A DNA stretch of 64,000 bases from contig NZ_JANHDO010000004.1 of the NCBI RefSeq assembly GCF_024494575.1, positions 124,001-188,000 on the forward strand, read 5' to 3'. This DNA is from Halorubrum salinum (GTDB lineage: Archaea > Halobacteriota > Halobacteria > Halobacteriales > Haloferacaceae). Positions 52,415 to 61,188 of this stretch are shown piece by piece. A program made the position numbers and the translations under genes. The notes under the pieces were generated by a model that saw nothing but the letters and a program-made list of their open reading frames with translations, did no database searches and was not told the DNA's origin. Numbering within the stretch: position 1 is the stretch's first letter; the number at the start of each line of letters is the position of its first letter.

Positions 52415-53368
52415 TTACTGTAGCCGCTCTTGAAGATATTCCCGTAGTATTTTAATATTGTTTTTTGCTGCTATTTTTGTCTGTTGTATATCTTTTTCAA
52501 TAATGATTTTGTGCAGCGGTATGACCAGTATCCTAAACAGTAGATCCGCTATAATCATAGCTTCGATAATGTATGATTGCCTCTGGTGATGTTTTCGGAA
52601 GTACTCAACAAGATCAGCTTTCATTGTATACTGGCTCCATACTGATTGTCGCTTAGTAAATGAGCTGCTTTTTTTGTGAATAACTTCTGCAGAAGGACAG
52701 ATATCAATTCGGTATCCGGAATCATAGATTCTTTTGCAGACATCGACATCGTTGAAATAAAACTCGAATTTTGGATCAATAATATAATCAGATCCGAGCA
52801 ATTCATTACGCACAAGCAAGCAAGCAGCAGGTGGTTGATCAAGCGTAGTAGCCTCACCTACGTCAATTTCTTTTCCGTAATAATACTTTCTCATTCTATT
52901 CGAAAGGAGGCGACTATCCAGTTGTTCACCAATAATTGTTTGAGTGAAAAACACCATCGGTAAGTTCCAAAATCGATAGTAATACATTTGCGCAGACAAG
53001 TCCGGGTTTAGCAATTTTGCAGTCACTCCGCCGACACTGTTGTTTTGATCAAGATGTCGACACAGTTTCTGGAGGGATTGAGGAAGTATAACTACATCTG
53101 GACCCAAAAACAGGACGTATTCACCCTCAATTCTCTCCTGTATTTCGTTTATAACGGCCGCTCCAATATTATTACTCGAACGATAGAAATTAAACTCATC
53201 CACTTCTCTGAATTCACTCACAATGGATCCAAAATCGATAGATTGTGAATTATTGTCAATTATATGGACTTCGTACGATCGGTCGAGGGAGTTCTGCTCG
53301 ATCGAGGACAGACATCTCGTAAGTTGTATATCTGACTCCCAGTTAACAATTATAATACTGAGTTCCAT
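52415..53368 (-). CDS. Family 2 glycosyltransferase (rhamnosyltransferase-like)
   Basis: A 317-residue GT2. MELSIIIVNWESDIQLTRCLSSIEQNSLDRSYEVHIIDNNSQS is the nucleotide-sugar fold, GEYVLFLGPDVVIL the DxD-like region (LGPDV), and FEFYFNDVDVCKRIYDSGYRIDICPSAEVIHKKSSSF the ED and acceptor-side motif of rhamnosyltransferase-type enzymes. The C-terminal ~60 residues carry a hydrophobic helix (LLFRILVIPLHKIII). The ATG at 53368 is set by homology. It lies 23 bp before the frameshifted GT2 gene on the same strand, and is AT-rich with codon use unlike the GC-rich flank. Confidence 0.88.
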   Translation of the reverse strand: MELSIIIVNWESDIQLTRCLSSIEQNSLDRSYEVHIIDNNSQSIDFGSIVSEFREVDEFNFYRSSNNIGAAVINEIQERIEGEYVLFLGPDVVILPQSLQKLCRHLDQNNSVGGVTAKLLNPDLSAQMYYYRFWNLPMVFFTQTIIGEQLDSRLLSNRMRKYYYGKEIDVGEATTLDQPPAACLLVRNELLGSDYIIDPKFEFYFNDVDVCKRIYDSGYRIDICPSAEVIHKKSSSFTKRQSVWSQYTMKADLVEYFRKHHQRQSYIIEAMIIADLLFRILVIPLHKIIIEKDIQQTKIAAKNNIKILREYLQERLQ

Positions 53369-53429
53369 ATTAAGTGTTAGATGGTCCACTGACATACATG
53401 TGCTTATTAGTAACGATACTGACCTTGTC

Positions 53430-54883
53430 TTACATGTATCCAAGATGTCGCAGGGTTTCTTTTGTTGAAGCTGAATTTTCTTGTTCTGATTCCCTTGTCA
53501 TATTAGATGTGGTAATTTTCTCTAAAAATGAGTCGTATCGACCAGATATCACTTTATCATCTATAGATACAATATCTTTGAAGTTTGAACAATTAGCATA
53601 GGTATATCGGTTTTTATATCGTATCATCTTATGTATATTTTTGTTATCATCTTCGAGGTACAATGCGTCTGTCTGTATCTTGTCGGCTCCAACTGCATAG
53701 TTTGAAAAATCATCAATATACTTTGATGCCCTATCTTTAGCTTTCGGCCCGATGCCACGTGATGAAGCTAAAAACCACCCATTAGGTTGCTTAAAGCTCC
53801 TTTGCTTGTCATTGACGACACCTCGTACTACCTTTGGAAAATTCACGGGTGATGAAAGTGAACTCACACATTTTTCATCTGTTTGATTGGGATACTTAAC
53901 AACAAGCGGAACATGTAACAGTTCTTCATTGAGCCCAGCTGCTTCGCCATGCGAACTGATTTGAATTGGCTTATATTCACTCTGTTCTCCGAACCCTTCG
54001 CCATGATCAGATGTAATTACCACCAACGTATTCTCTATATCCTCTTGAATATTCGTAAGAATATGTCTCACATCATTATCTGTTTGAAGGATTGAATCAT
54101 CATATAAATTGATATGATTTTGCTTTTTTGACCACGATCCCTCATTGGAAGCAAACTGCCAGATCTCGTCGTCTACACTTTCATATTCTGCTATCTGATC
54201 ATCACTCGACCAGTTTCGATATTGCTCCTGTGCAACAAAGGGCAGATGGCTACCCATTAAATTGATGCAGGCAGCCCACAGTCGAGATGTATTATCGACC
54301 CATTTTATAAACGAATTCGATATTTTTCGATCTGGGTGCGAATTAGTTGTCTCTCCGAATATCGAATTATCAATCTTTAATTTAACACCATTAAATATAG
54401 ACTTGGTAACGCTATTTTCAGTATATGATTGGGATATAAAATTGTATATGTCTTTGACACCACCGTCAATAATCTCAAATCGATCATCTCGGGGATCATT
54501 TGCATTAGGGAAAAGTAGGTCCACTTGGTTACCTACTGTCTTGTCGAAGTCTCTAGATAGTCCTATATTGAGCTCCGTCAGAAACGGATTCGTAGAGAAC
54601 ACGCCAGTATCATATCCTTCAGATTTTAATTCGCTCCAAATCGTAGCACCTGGTTCGAATGATTTATTTGAAGAAGTCAATTGATGCTGTCGAACAAGCT
54701 CTCCGGTGAAAATTGACGCATGTGAAGTGATACTCCTTTCACTTGGTGCTCTAGCTTGTAGATATGTCGTAGCATTTTCTGCAAAGTCCATATGAATGGA
54801 GTTGTCTGCCGCTGGTATCCATGCAGACTGGTATTTTGTGCCCGTACACTATCTAATATTATTAGTAGAATGTTATTCTTCAT
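53430..54883 (-). pseudogene. Sulfatase-family protein, disrupted by a 2-bp duplication
   Basis: The N-terminus MKNNILLIILDSVRAQNTSLHGYQRQTTPF (from ATG 54883) is one frame and the rest, starting MDFAENATTYLQARAPSERSITSHASIFTGEL, is another. They join exactly if the extra AT in CATATGG (54790-54793) is removed, giving TTPF-MDFAENATTY as in alkaline-phosphatase-fold sulfatases. The main body has VVITSDHGEGFGEQSEY (metal-site Asp and His) and ends ETLRHLGYM. An intact protein would have 483 residues. As it stands it reads as two overlapping fragments, so it is a pseudogene or a phase-off form. Confidence 0.85.
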
Positions 54884-54911
54884 GGTGTGTTGGTCTCTGT
54901 TTGTGTATAGA

Positions 54912-56336
54912 TCAAATATAACCCAAATCCTTTAGTCTCTTCTTTGTCTCATCTTCGGGGTCTGCGGGTCTGTGTCCTTTGTTGGCCTTTTTTAGGTCCG
55001 TCAAACGGTCTTGAACGGCCTCAATCAGTATTGATGGGGCGGCTTCTATGGACTCCTCTGAACTTGCTTTCCAAAATACTTGTTCGCCATTTGACCTTTC
55101 CATGTATTTCATATTGTCGTAATATCCAACTACAGTGTGAATCTTTGCTTGTAAGTCGTTGACCCGATCCGGAATATTATTTCGGTTCAAGTAGTCTTCG
55201 TTCCCTGTAGCTGGACACTCTGAGATACAAATATCACTCCTTTCGATTACACTTGTGACTTCCTCGTTTTTTTCCACCGCGGCATTACGACAAAGGTTAA
55301 ATATTGAACGTAGTTCAGCTGTCCCATCTGGAATGTCATTTATGTCTGGATGAAGGATTAATAACGGTACCTTCAGAACGTTATCGCTCACGGTCTCAAC
55401 GTGTCCCATCCGCCGCTCACCATTATATTCTGGTTCCCCTAGCGCCTGTCCGTGATCAGCAGTGATAACAACTAATGTATCTCGATCATTCTGAACTTCT
55501 TTTACTGTTTTATATAATCTCGAAGCATATATGCTAGCATTTTTTACCTCAGATTTGTATAAATCTTTTATATTTTGCAGATGAGTTTCATTGATTTCAT
55601 GAGTAGTAGAATAGTATTTTTCCAAAAACTCTGGCGGACGGACAAATGAATTATTCAAATGTTCTATATAATCTTGTTTGTGGATTCTGTTACTAACTCT
55701 CCACTGCCTTTGAGCGGAGGGTTGATATGGTGAATGGGTACTCATAAGGTTGATAAATGTGAAAAATGGGGAATTACTGCTATATTGTCGCAGGAATTTA
55801 GTAGCTCTCTGAAATGTATTGTGTGTACGTTGGTCACCGTTAATCAGTCCAAGCTTGAGACAACTATCAACAGCAACATTTTTTATACTAGCAATTGGAT
55901 GATCATTTAATAATGCCTGCTTAACAACGTCTGAGTAGTGCCAAAGACCATTATGCACAGAATCATACTCGGCAGGTTTGAACCCGGATTCCTCATACCG
56001 AGTTGGTTCCTCAAAAATATCAAATGGTTGATCAAAGCTGCACCGTTCAGAAGCATACGGATTTGCTGAAAAACCAGATGTGGTGTATCCTTCTGAGTTT
56101 AGCTCATCAACCAAAGGAGCAGACAGGTTTTGCCCGTCGTAAAATATTTCGTGTTCACTTGGCAATTTACCTGAGAATATAGAGGCGTGAGATGGAAGAG
56201 ACCACCTAGCCGGTGCAACCGCATGTTCATAGAATACACCCCCTTGCGAGATCTCCATGAGTTCGTTAGCGTACTGTTTTATATAGTCTGTTCTAGCAGA
56301 ATCTAATACAATTAATAGTATATTTGGTTTTGTCAC
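54912..56336 (-). CDS. Sulfatase/phosphotransferase-fold protein (intact)
   Basis: A 474-residue protein of the alkaline-phosphatase superfamily. It starts MTKPNILLIVLDSARTDYI (metal-ligand Asp), has APARWSLPSHASIFSGKLPSEHEIF where sulfatases carry Cys/Ser-x-Pro-x-Arg (here S-L-P-S-H), and VVITADHGQALGEPEYNGERRMGHVETVSDNVLKVPLLILHP with the metal Asp/His pair. The C-terminus KKRLKDLGYI is common in haloarchaeal members. Because the signature Cys is absent, it may be a phosphotransferase or a sulfatase of another type rather than a classical arylsulfatase. It is the intact paralogue of the disrupted gene next door; both sit among glycosyltransferases. Confidence 0.85.
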   Translation of the reverse strand: MTKPNILLIVLDSARTDYIKQYANELMEISQGGVFYEHAVAPARWSLPSHASIFSGKLPSEHEIFYDGQNLSAPLVDELNSEGYTTSGFSANPYASERCSFDQPFDIFEEPTRYEESGFKPAEYDSVHNGLWHYSDVVKQALLNDHPIASIKNVAVDSCLKLGLINGDQRTHNTFQRATKFLRQYSSNSPFFTFINLMSTHSPYQPSAQRQWRVSNRIHKQDYIEHLNNSFVRPPEFLEKYYSTTHEINETHLQNIKDLYKSEVKNASIYASRLYKTVKEVQNDRDTLVVITADHGQALGEPEYNGERRMGHVETVSDNVLKVPLLILHPDINDIPDGTAELRSIFNLCRNAAVEKNEEVTSVIERSDICISECPATGNEDYLNRNNIPDRVNDLQAKIHTVVGYYDNMKYMERSNGEQVFWKASSEESIEAAPSILIEAVQDRLTDLKKANKGHRPADPEDETKKRLKDLGYI

Positions 56337-56901
56337 GTTCAGTTATACTTAACCGATTGGGTTATACTTTTTCAATTTTCAGATCGTCGTTTAGAGATTG
56401 ATTTTCAGAACTGGCTAGTTCTATTCAAATTCTGCTATTTTCATATGTTTTTTGTCTGAGGTGGCAGATCGTTCAACAGTGATAAAATAAGATAATTTAT
56501 ATAAAATAAATTTATGGATGGGATGGTTGGATAAATATAATCAGATGATAATGACTACAGTAATTCTAGCAATCATTACACCGAGAATGATTGAGATAAC
56601 CCGGCAATATCTCTTTCTCCCAGCGGAAAACGGTGTACCACAATATTGAGGATGACTACAAGGATGACAGATGCAACAATTACTGTCGATTAGGTTTAAT
56701 ACCTGGATTCCATTCTTACGATACGGTTTGTTATCAGAAACTAAAAAGTTAGTGTTTGTACTGATCACATCGAAATAAAACCGGTCTCTTTTTGAGAATC
56801 TCAACTGAGACAAGTTACTGTAGACCTGTAGTACAACACTAGATTTGTATTCTGCAGCTTAATAGCCACATTATTATAAAGACAGGTCGATAGTAGAAAC
56901 A
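56337..56901. other. AT-rich noncoding gap
   Basis: 565 bp between the sulfatase-fold gene and the LpxD-like gene, strongly A/T-rich. A weak 90-codon frame on the minus strand (56541-56813) has several Cys and a hydrophobic C-terminus but no recognisable domain. TTATTATAAAG at about 56871-56881, ~25 nt before the LpxD-like ATG, is a TATA-type promoter. I see no repeat or RNA gene. Confidence 0.55.
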
Positions 56902-57732
56902 ATGGAATTACAATCAGAAGAGATAGCGATAGAGTATGAAGTAGAGCACCAAGGGGACCCGACCTTGGTAACTGGTGTTGCAAGCCTAGAGCACGCAACA
57001 AAAAACGATCTGACATATGCAACCAGTTATGATGATCCAAAGACAATCAAAAAGACGGATGCTGGTATTCTTATTGTACCACCCAGTCTAACCCACAAAC
57101 GCAAGCGTTGTGCCACTCTTATCGCGAATAACCCACGCTTGTTGTATTGTAAAGTCACCGAAGAGTTTGTGGACTCAAAAGAGATACATAGATCTGCTAC
57201 AATCGAAGACGGCGCAATCATCGGAGACAACTGTTCAATCGGTGCGAACGTATACATAGCAGATTATGTTACAATCGGAGATAATTGTGTGATTCAACCC
57301 GGAGCAATCATTGGAGGCGATGGGTTATATTTTATGCGTGATCATAAAGGGAAACTTCGAAAACACCATCAAGTGGGTGAAATCCATATCGGTGATAACG
57401 TAGAAATTGGATCAAATACTTGCATTGACCGAGCTATGTTTGATGAGACAATTATCGAGAGTGGATCGAAACTCGATAATTTTGTTCACGTTGCACACGA
57501 TGTTCATATTGGCCAAGACTGTTATATTCCGGTGGGTTGTGTCTTTGGAGGACACGTTGTACTAGAAAACAAAGTACGGATGCAACCTGCTGCTGCTATC
57601 GCATCATACAGTACAATCCATGAGGGGGCAGAAGTGGGTATGAATTCAACCGTACTCGGCGATGTTGAAGAATATAAATTGGTTGTCGGATCCCCAGCAG
57701 AGGTAGTGGGAGAGTCATCTGTTCATAAATAA
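56902..57732 (+). CDS. LpxD-like left-handed beta-helix acyltransferase
   Basis: A 276-residue protein. The N-terminal ~90 residues have the LpxD-type non-hexapeptide domain: LVTGVASLEHATKNDLTYATSYDD and DAGILIVPPSL. Then hexapeptide repeats (IGDNCSIGANVYIADYVTIGDNCVIQPGAIIGGDGL, IGDNVEIGSNTCIDRAMFDETIIESG) and the catalytic-His segment LDNFVHVAHDVHIG follow. LpxD acylates UDP-glucosamine in lipid A synthesis, but archaea have no lipid A, so a nucleotide-sugar or aminosugar acyltransferase is more likely. Near an aminosugar pathway (FdtA/DegT), an N-acyl donor step is a fair guess. A TTATTATAAAG element marks the promoter. Confidence 0.85.
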   Translation: MELQSEEIAIEYEVEHQGDPTLVTGVASLEHATKNDLTYATSYDDPKTIKKTDAGILIVPPSLTHKRKRCATLIANNPRLLYCKVTEEFVDSKEIHRSATIEDGAIIGDNCSIGANVYIADYVTIGDNCVIQPGAIIGGDGLYFMRDHKGKLRKHHQVGEIHIGDNVEIGSNTCIDRAMFDETIIESGSKLDNFVHVAHDVHIGQDCYIPVGCVFGGHVVLENKVRMQPAAAIASYSTIHEGAEVGMNSTVLGDVEEYKLVVGSPAEVVGESSVHK

Positions 57733-57753
57733 AATAAAAGACGCTCTTGTGAC

Positions 57754-58732
57754 GTAGATTGTTGGTGAGTCAGAGAACTGCTTTGATAATCTATTTCAGC
57801 ACCTCTCGACCGGGTTCACGGAGGATTCGTCGCCGAAGTTGGAGCGGTCTGAGATACGCTGTCAGTTTGTCTTTTGGGACGCCTCGATGCAGCGAGAGCC
57901 ACCGTCGCGCCAGCTACGCGTGGCTCTCGCACGTGTTCATGTGTGCGTCTCTATCAACGTACTCGCCGTCACTGTGAATAACTGCTTCTCGGTGAGGGCT
58001 CTCGTCATCGTCGAGTGAATCGTCGGCCCGAAATCCGTCAGTATAGACGGTTTGCGACTCCTTCTCGTGGTTGCCGAGAAGGAGTCGCACCGTCGCTTCG
58101 TCGGCGGATTTTGCCGGGATAACGTATCGCTGACCGCTGCCGCGATCAACCAGCGTGAACACCGGCGGTTTGTCCTCATCGTACGTTCCCCGGCCGCGTT
58201 TCGAGAGCCCACGCGAGCGCGACTCTTGGTCGCGTTCACGGTCTTTCTTCCCGGCAGAGACGCAGAACTCGTCGATCTCGACCGGGCCAACGAGGGAGAT
58301 GGCTGGCGTGTCGAGGATTCTGGCGAACTGCTCGACGCGCCGCCGGAGCGACCGATACGAAACGTCGATTTCAGCGTCTGACTGGCGGATGCTCGTGTTG
58401 AACCGGAGGAACGAGTAGAACGCAAACAACAGTTTGTCGAGGCCGATCTTCGCGTGCGCGAAGATCGATGCCGGTCTTGTCGTTGAACGTGCGGTCGCAA
58501 TCCTTACAAAGATACCGTTGATACTCTCGATAGTGCCGTGTTTGATCACTGACTCAGACCGGCAGTGCGGGCAACAGAGGCCCTCTCGCCAGCGAACCTG
58601 CTGGAGCAGGTTCGCGGCGCTCGCCTCCGAACTCAGCAGTTCAAATGGGAACATCGTGTTCGGGTGACGGGTTCGAGTCACCCTTGCCCGCTACGCTTCC
58701 ACAGCGACAGTTCTACCTGACCAACAGTCTAC
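57754..58732. mobile_element. IS1595-type insertion sequence (about 980 bp)
   Basis: The element is bounded by inverted ends GTAGATTGTTGGT (57754-57766) and ACCAACAGTCTAC (58720-58732), identical at 12 of 13 positions when reverse-complemented, and holds one transposase gene on the minus strand. No 8-bp target duplication is visible at the ends (CTTGTGAC on the left, TTCCGAAG on the right). It inserted next to the LpxD-like gene, 22 bp past its stop. Confidence 0.8.
57914..58681 (-). CDS. IS1595-family transposase with a compensated double frameshift
   Basis: A 255-residue product that is open throughout but scrambled between about residues 50 and 72. It has VRWREGLCCPHCRSESVIKHG (first zinc-ribbon Cys pair), then out-of-frame residues, then SIFAHAKIGLDKLLFAFYSFLRFNTSIRQ and the DDE part (LVGPVEIDEFCVSAGKK, VFTLVDRGSGQRYVIPA, TVYTDGFRADDSLDDDE). 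In the next frame, 58470-58532 reads YREYQRYLCKDCDRTFNDKTG, the expected second Cys pair and linker, so two indels of opposite sign lie near 58533 and 58468. The zinc ribbon is lost, so it is probably inactive. Confidence 0.82.
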   Translation of the reverse strand: MTRTRHPNTMFPFELLSSEASAANLLQQVRWREGLCCPHCRSESVIKHGTIESINGIFVRIATARSTTRPASIFAHAKIGLDKLLFAFYSFLRFNTSIRQSDAEIDVSYRSLRRRVEQFARILDTPAISLVGPVEIDEFCVSAGKKDRERDQESRSRGLSKRGRGTYDEDKPPVFTLVDRGSGQRYVIPAKSADEATVRLLLGNHEKESQTVYTDGFRADDSLDDDESPHREAVIHSDGEYVDRDAHMNTCESHA

Positions 58733-58791
58733 TTCCGAAGAGCGAATAAAAGAAAGCACCTGTAAATACAGATCACGGTTAAACGAAACCG

Positions 58792-59214
58792 TTATTGGGA
58801 ATTTGAATAATGTATAAAATTTCGGTATCCCCGAACATAATCATCTTCATCGTACTTCCGCGAAGCAAGTACGAGACACACTGATCCAGACGAAAAATTC
58901 TCTAATTCCCGCCACACCCCAGGAGGCATATAAATCCCGTAGTAAGACCGATTCAGATTCACGCGCTCCCGCTGCTCTGCATCATCAAGAATCAAATCAA
59001 AACTTCCATTCGCAGCGATGATTACCTGCTCTAACTCTCGATGCGCATGACCCCCACGCGACTCACCGCCGGGCACGTCATACAGGTAATAAACCCGCTC
59101 GATATCGAATGGAACGTGTTCGTTCTGCTCGATATACGTGAGATTCCCTCGTTCGTCGGCCACTTTCGGGAAGTCGATTCGTCGACCGATCTGCAGGTCG
59201 TCCTCTTCACGCAT
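58792..59214 (-). CDS. dTDP-4-oxo-6-deoxyglucose 3,4-ketoisomerase-like (FdtA/QdtA/WxcM)
   Basis: A 140-residue cupin. FPKVADERGNLTYIEQNEHVPFDIERVYYLYDVPGGESRGGHAHRELEQVIIAANGSFDLILDD has the FdtA hallmarks RGGHAHRE and GGESRGGHAH, and YYGIYMPPGVWRELENFSSGSVCLVLASRKYDEDDYVRGY is the conserved second half (the VWRELENFS and Y(D/N)E.DY). It moves the 4-keto group of the RmlB product to C3. The ATG at 59214 overlaps the stop of the aminotransferase gene by 8 bp, and both are transcribed together on the minus strand. Confidence 0.88.
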   Translation of the reverse strand: MREEDDLQIGRRIDFPKVADERGNLTYIEQNEHVPFDIERVYYLYDVPGGESRGGHAHRELEQVIIAANGSFDLILDDAEQRERVNLNRSYYGIYMPPGVWRELENFSSGSVCLVLASRKYDEDDYVRGYRNFIHYSNSQ

Positions 59215-60307
59215 CGTCGAACCCCGCGACGACATCGGCGACCCGCGCGATCTCCTCCTCGCGACACCACGGATGCATCGGCAACGAGACGATCCGATCT
59301 GCCACTCGCTCCGTCACCGAGAGATCGCCTCGTTTCCCGACACCCTCGTACGCCGGCTGTTCGTGGACCGGCGTCGGATAGTGGACGAGTGTCTGCACAC
59401 CGTGGTTATCCAGATATGACCGAAACTCCTCGCGATCGTCAGTCTCCACCACGTACAGATGATAGACGTGCGTTCGGTCGTCCTCGACTGTCGGCGTGGA
59501 CACGCCGTCGAGCAGGTCGTCATACGACGCTGCGACTTCTCGACGTCGCTCGTTGAGCTCATCGAGACGGGTGAGCTTGTACCGTAACATCGCGGCCTGA
59601 ATCTCGTCGAGACGGCTGTTCACACCGACGAATTCGTATCGGTACTTTTCGGAAGCCCCGTACTCACGGGCCATCGACACACGCTCGGCGAGGTCGTCGT
59701 CGTCAGTGACGACAATTCCGGCGTCGCCGTACGCGCCGAGATTCTTCGTCGGATAGAGGCTGAAGCACGCGATGTCTCCAAGACTTCCTACTGGGTCGCC
59801 GCGATACGTAGAGCCATGTGCCTGCGAGGCATCCTCAACGACTGCGGCATCGTGTTCCTCGGCGATTTCGAGGATCGGGTCTACGTCTGCCGGCTGTCCG
59901 TAGAGGTGTACCGGGACGATTGCCGCCGTCTCGTTGTTCACATGTTCGGCGACTGCCTCCGGATCGATAGTGTAGGTTTCAGGATCAACATCAACGAACA
60001 CAGGGATTCCACCGTTTCGGACGACCGCGTCTGCGGTCGAGATGAATGTATGCGAGGGAATAATAACTTCATGACCCTCAACGCCAATAGCCTGCATAGC
60101 GAGGTAGAGTGCGTCTGAACCAGAATTCACGCCAATACTATAATTTGTACCAATATATGTTGAGAACTCGCCTTCAAATGCAGCAGTTTCCTCATCAAGG
60201 ATGAAACGACCGCTAGCGAGTGCTGTCTGTACCTTTTTGACGAGTTTATTGCCGTACTCGGAATACTCTCGTTGAAGGTCAAGAAAGGGAACTCTAATAC
60301 TGGACAT
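59207..60307 (-). CDS. DegT/DnrJ/EryC1/StrS aminotransferase (FdtB-like)
   Basis: A 366-residue PLP enzyme. VPFLDLQREYSEYG is the N-terminus, GVNSGSDALYLAMQAIGV and VIIPSHTFISTADAVV are cofactor loops, AAVVEDASQAHGSTYRG has the Asp pair, and SLYPTKNLGAYGDAGIVV contains the PLP Lys (TKN). YEFVGVNSRLDEIQAAMLRYKLTRL and LPMHPWCREEEIARV follow. It places an amino group on the 3-keto sugar made by the FdtA-like enzyme encoded next. The ATG at 60307 (MSSIRVPFLD) is the family start. It would produce a dTDP-3-amino-3,6-dideoxyhexose. Confidence 0.9.
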   Translation of the reverse strand: MSSIRVPFLDLQREYSEYGNKLVKKVQTALASGRFILDEETAAFEGEFSTYIGTNYSIGVNSGSDALYLAMQAIGVEGHEVIIPSHTFISTADAVVRNGGIPVFVDVDPETYTIDPEAVAEHVNNETAAIVPVHLYGQPADVDPILEIAEEHDAAVVEDASQAHGSTYRGDPVGSLGDIACFSLYPTKNLGAYGDAGIVVTDDDDLAERVSMAREYGASEKYRYEFVGVNSRLDEIQAAMLRYKLTRLDELNERRREVAASYDDLLDGVSTPTVEDDRTHVYHLYVVETDDREEFRSYLDNHGVQTLVHYPTPVHEQPAYEGVGKRGDLSVTERVADRIVSLPMHPWCREEEIARVADVVAGFDDA

Positions 60308-60391
60308 GATTCTATGCATTATACTCTCGTCAAAATAGTTTATGTTCAAAATACTTGAAGATAATTTCAACCATGTGTACTTGTGTATAGC

Positions 60392-61168
60392 GGACACTGT
60401 TTGAAAAACAGATAGTTGGCGTTTTAGTTCGGTCGTGTTTAGTTAAGGATAAACAGTGAGGCGGAGTGATTTCTTGCTGGTCTATGCAGAAATCTCCCGC
60501 TTCAACGGATGTACAGACTGAATTGATTTGGATTTTGTGGAGCGCCAGCGGACACCCGAGCGTGCGATGAAGATTGGTATTCAACTCCAGTTAGTGGGGC
60601 TTCGCTGTCGAATACCGTCTCTCTTCTCGAGGAACTGGATGTCGAGCGATCTCGCAAGGCAATCCAATTGGATACATAAGGCCGATCTACAGCCCGCAGA
60701 AGGCCGAAGCCCGAATCACGTTGCGATTGACGAAACCGTGATTCGAATCAATGATCAGCAATTCTGGCTGTACGCTGCGGCTGATCCTGAGACGAACGAT
60801 CTGCTACACCTCCGATTATTTTCGACGACAACGACTGCATTAACCGAGATGTTTCTCCGAGAACTCCGCGAAAAACATGAAGTTGAATCTGCCGTATTTC
60901 TCGTTGATGGCGCTCAACACCTCCAAACTGCGCTTGCTAGAGCTGGACTTCGATTTCAGACAGAACGCCATGGAAATCGGAATGCCATCGAACGGATCTT
61001 TCGAGAACTCAAACGCCGAACGTCTTCCTTCTCAAACTGTTTCAGCCATGTTGAGCCTCAAACCGTCGAAAAGTGGCCCCAAGCATTTGCTGCCTGGCTC
61101 AATGCTCCAAAAAACACGACCATCTCAACACCGCCATATCGCTCTAGCAGAGGTTTCAAATAGTATCT
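60392..61168. mobile_element. IS6-type element, degraded remnant (about 780 bp)
   Basis: Inverted ends GACACTGTTTGAAA (60393-60406) and TTTCAAATAGTATC (61154-61167) match at 12 of 14 positions when reverse-complemented, bracketing a single transposase pseudogene on the plus strand. The short size and missing start fit a decayed ISH14/15-type (IS6/IS240) element of haloarchaea. I did not find target duplications. Confidence 0.78.
60484..61163 (+). pseudogene. IS6-family transposase pseudogene
   Basis: The body from about 60528 resembles IS6/ISH transposases: DFVERQRTPERAMKIGIQLQLVGL, NHVAIDETVIRINDQQFWLYAAADPETNDLLHLRLFSTTTTALTEMFLRELREKH (catalytic Asp), VFLVDGAQHLQTAL (Asp) and RHGNRNAIERIFRELKRRTSSFSNCFSH (catalytic Glu). 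Damage seen: an in-frame TGA at 60519-60521 where the family has Arg (CGA), a shifted segment at about 60608-60668 that reads SNTVSLLEELDVERSRKAIQ in the next frame, and a missing base near the start codon (ATGCAGAA). The element cannot make a functional transposase. Confidence 0.82.
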
Positions 61169-61188
61169 AAACCAAATCAAGCACTTGT

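Noticed and set aside
56541-56813. 90-codon minus-strand frame with several Cys and a hydrophobic end
   Set aside because: AT-rich, no recognisable family, no clear promoter or partner; chance is as likely.
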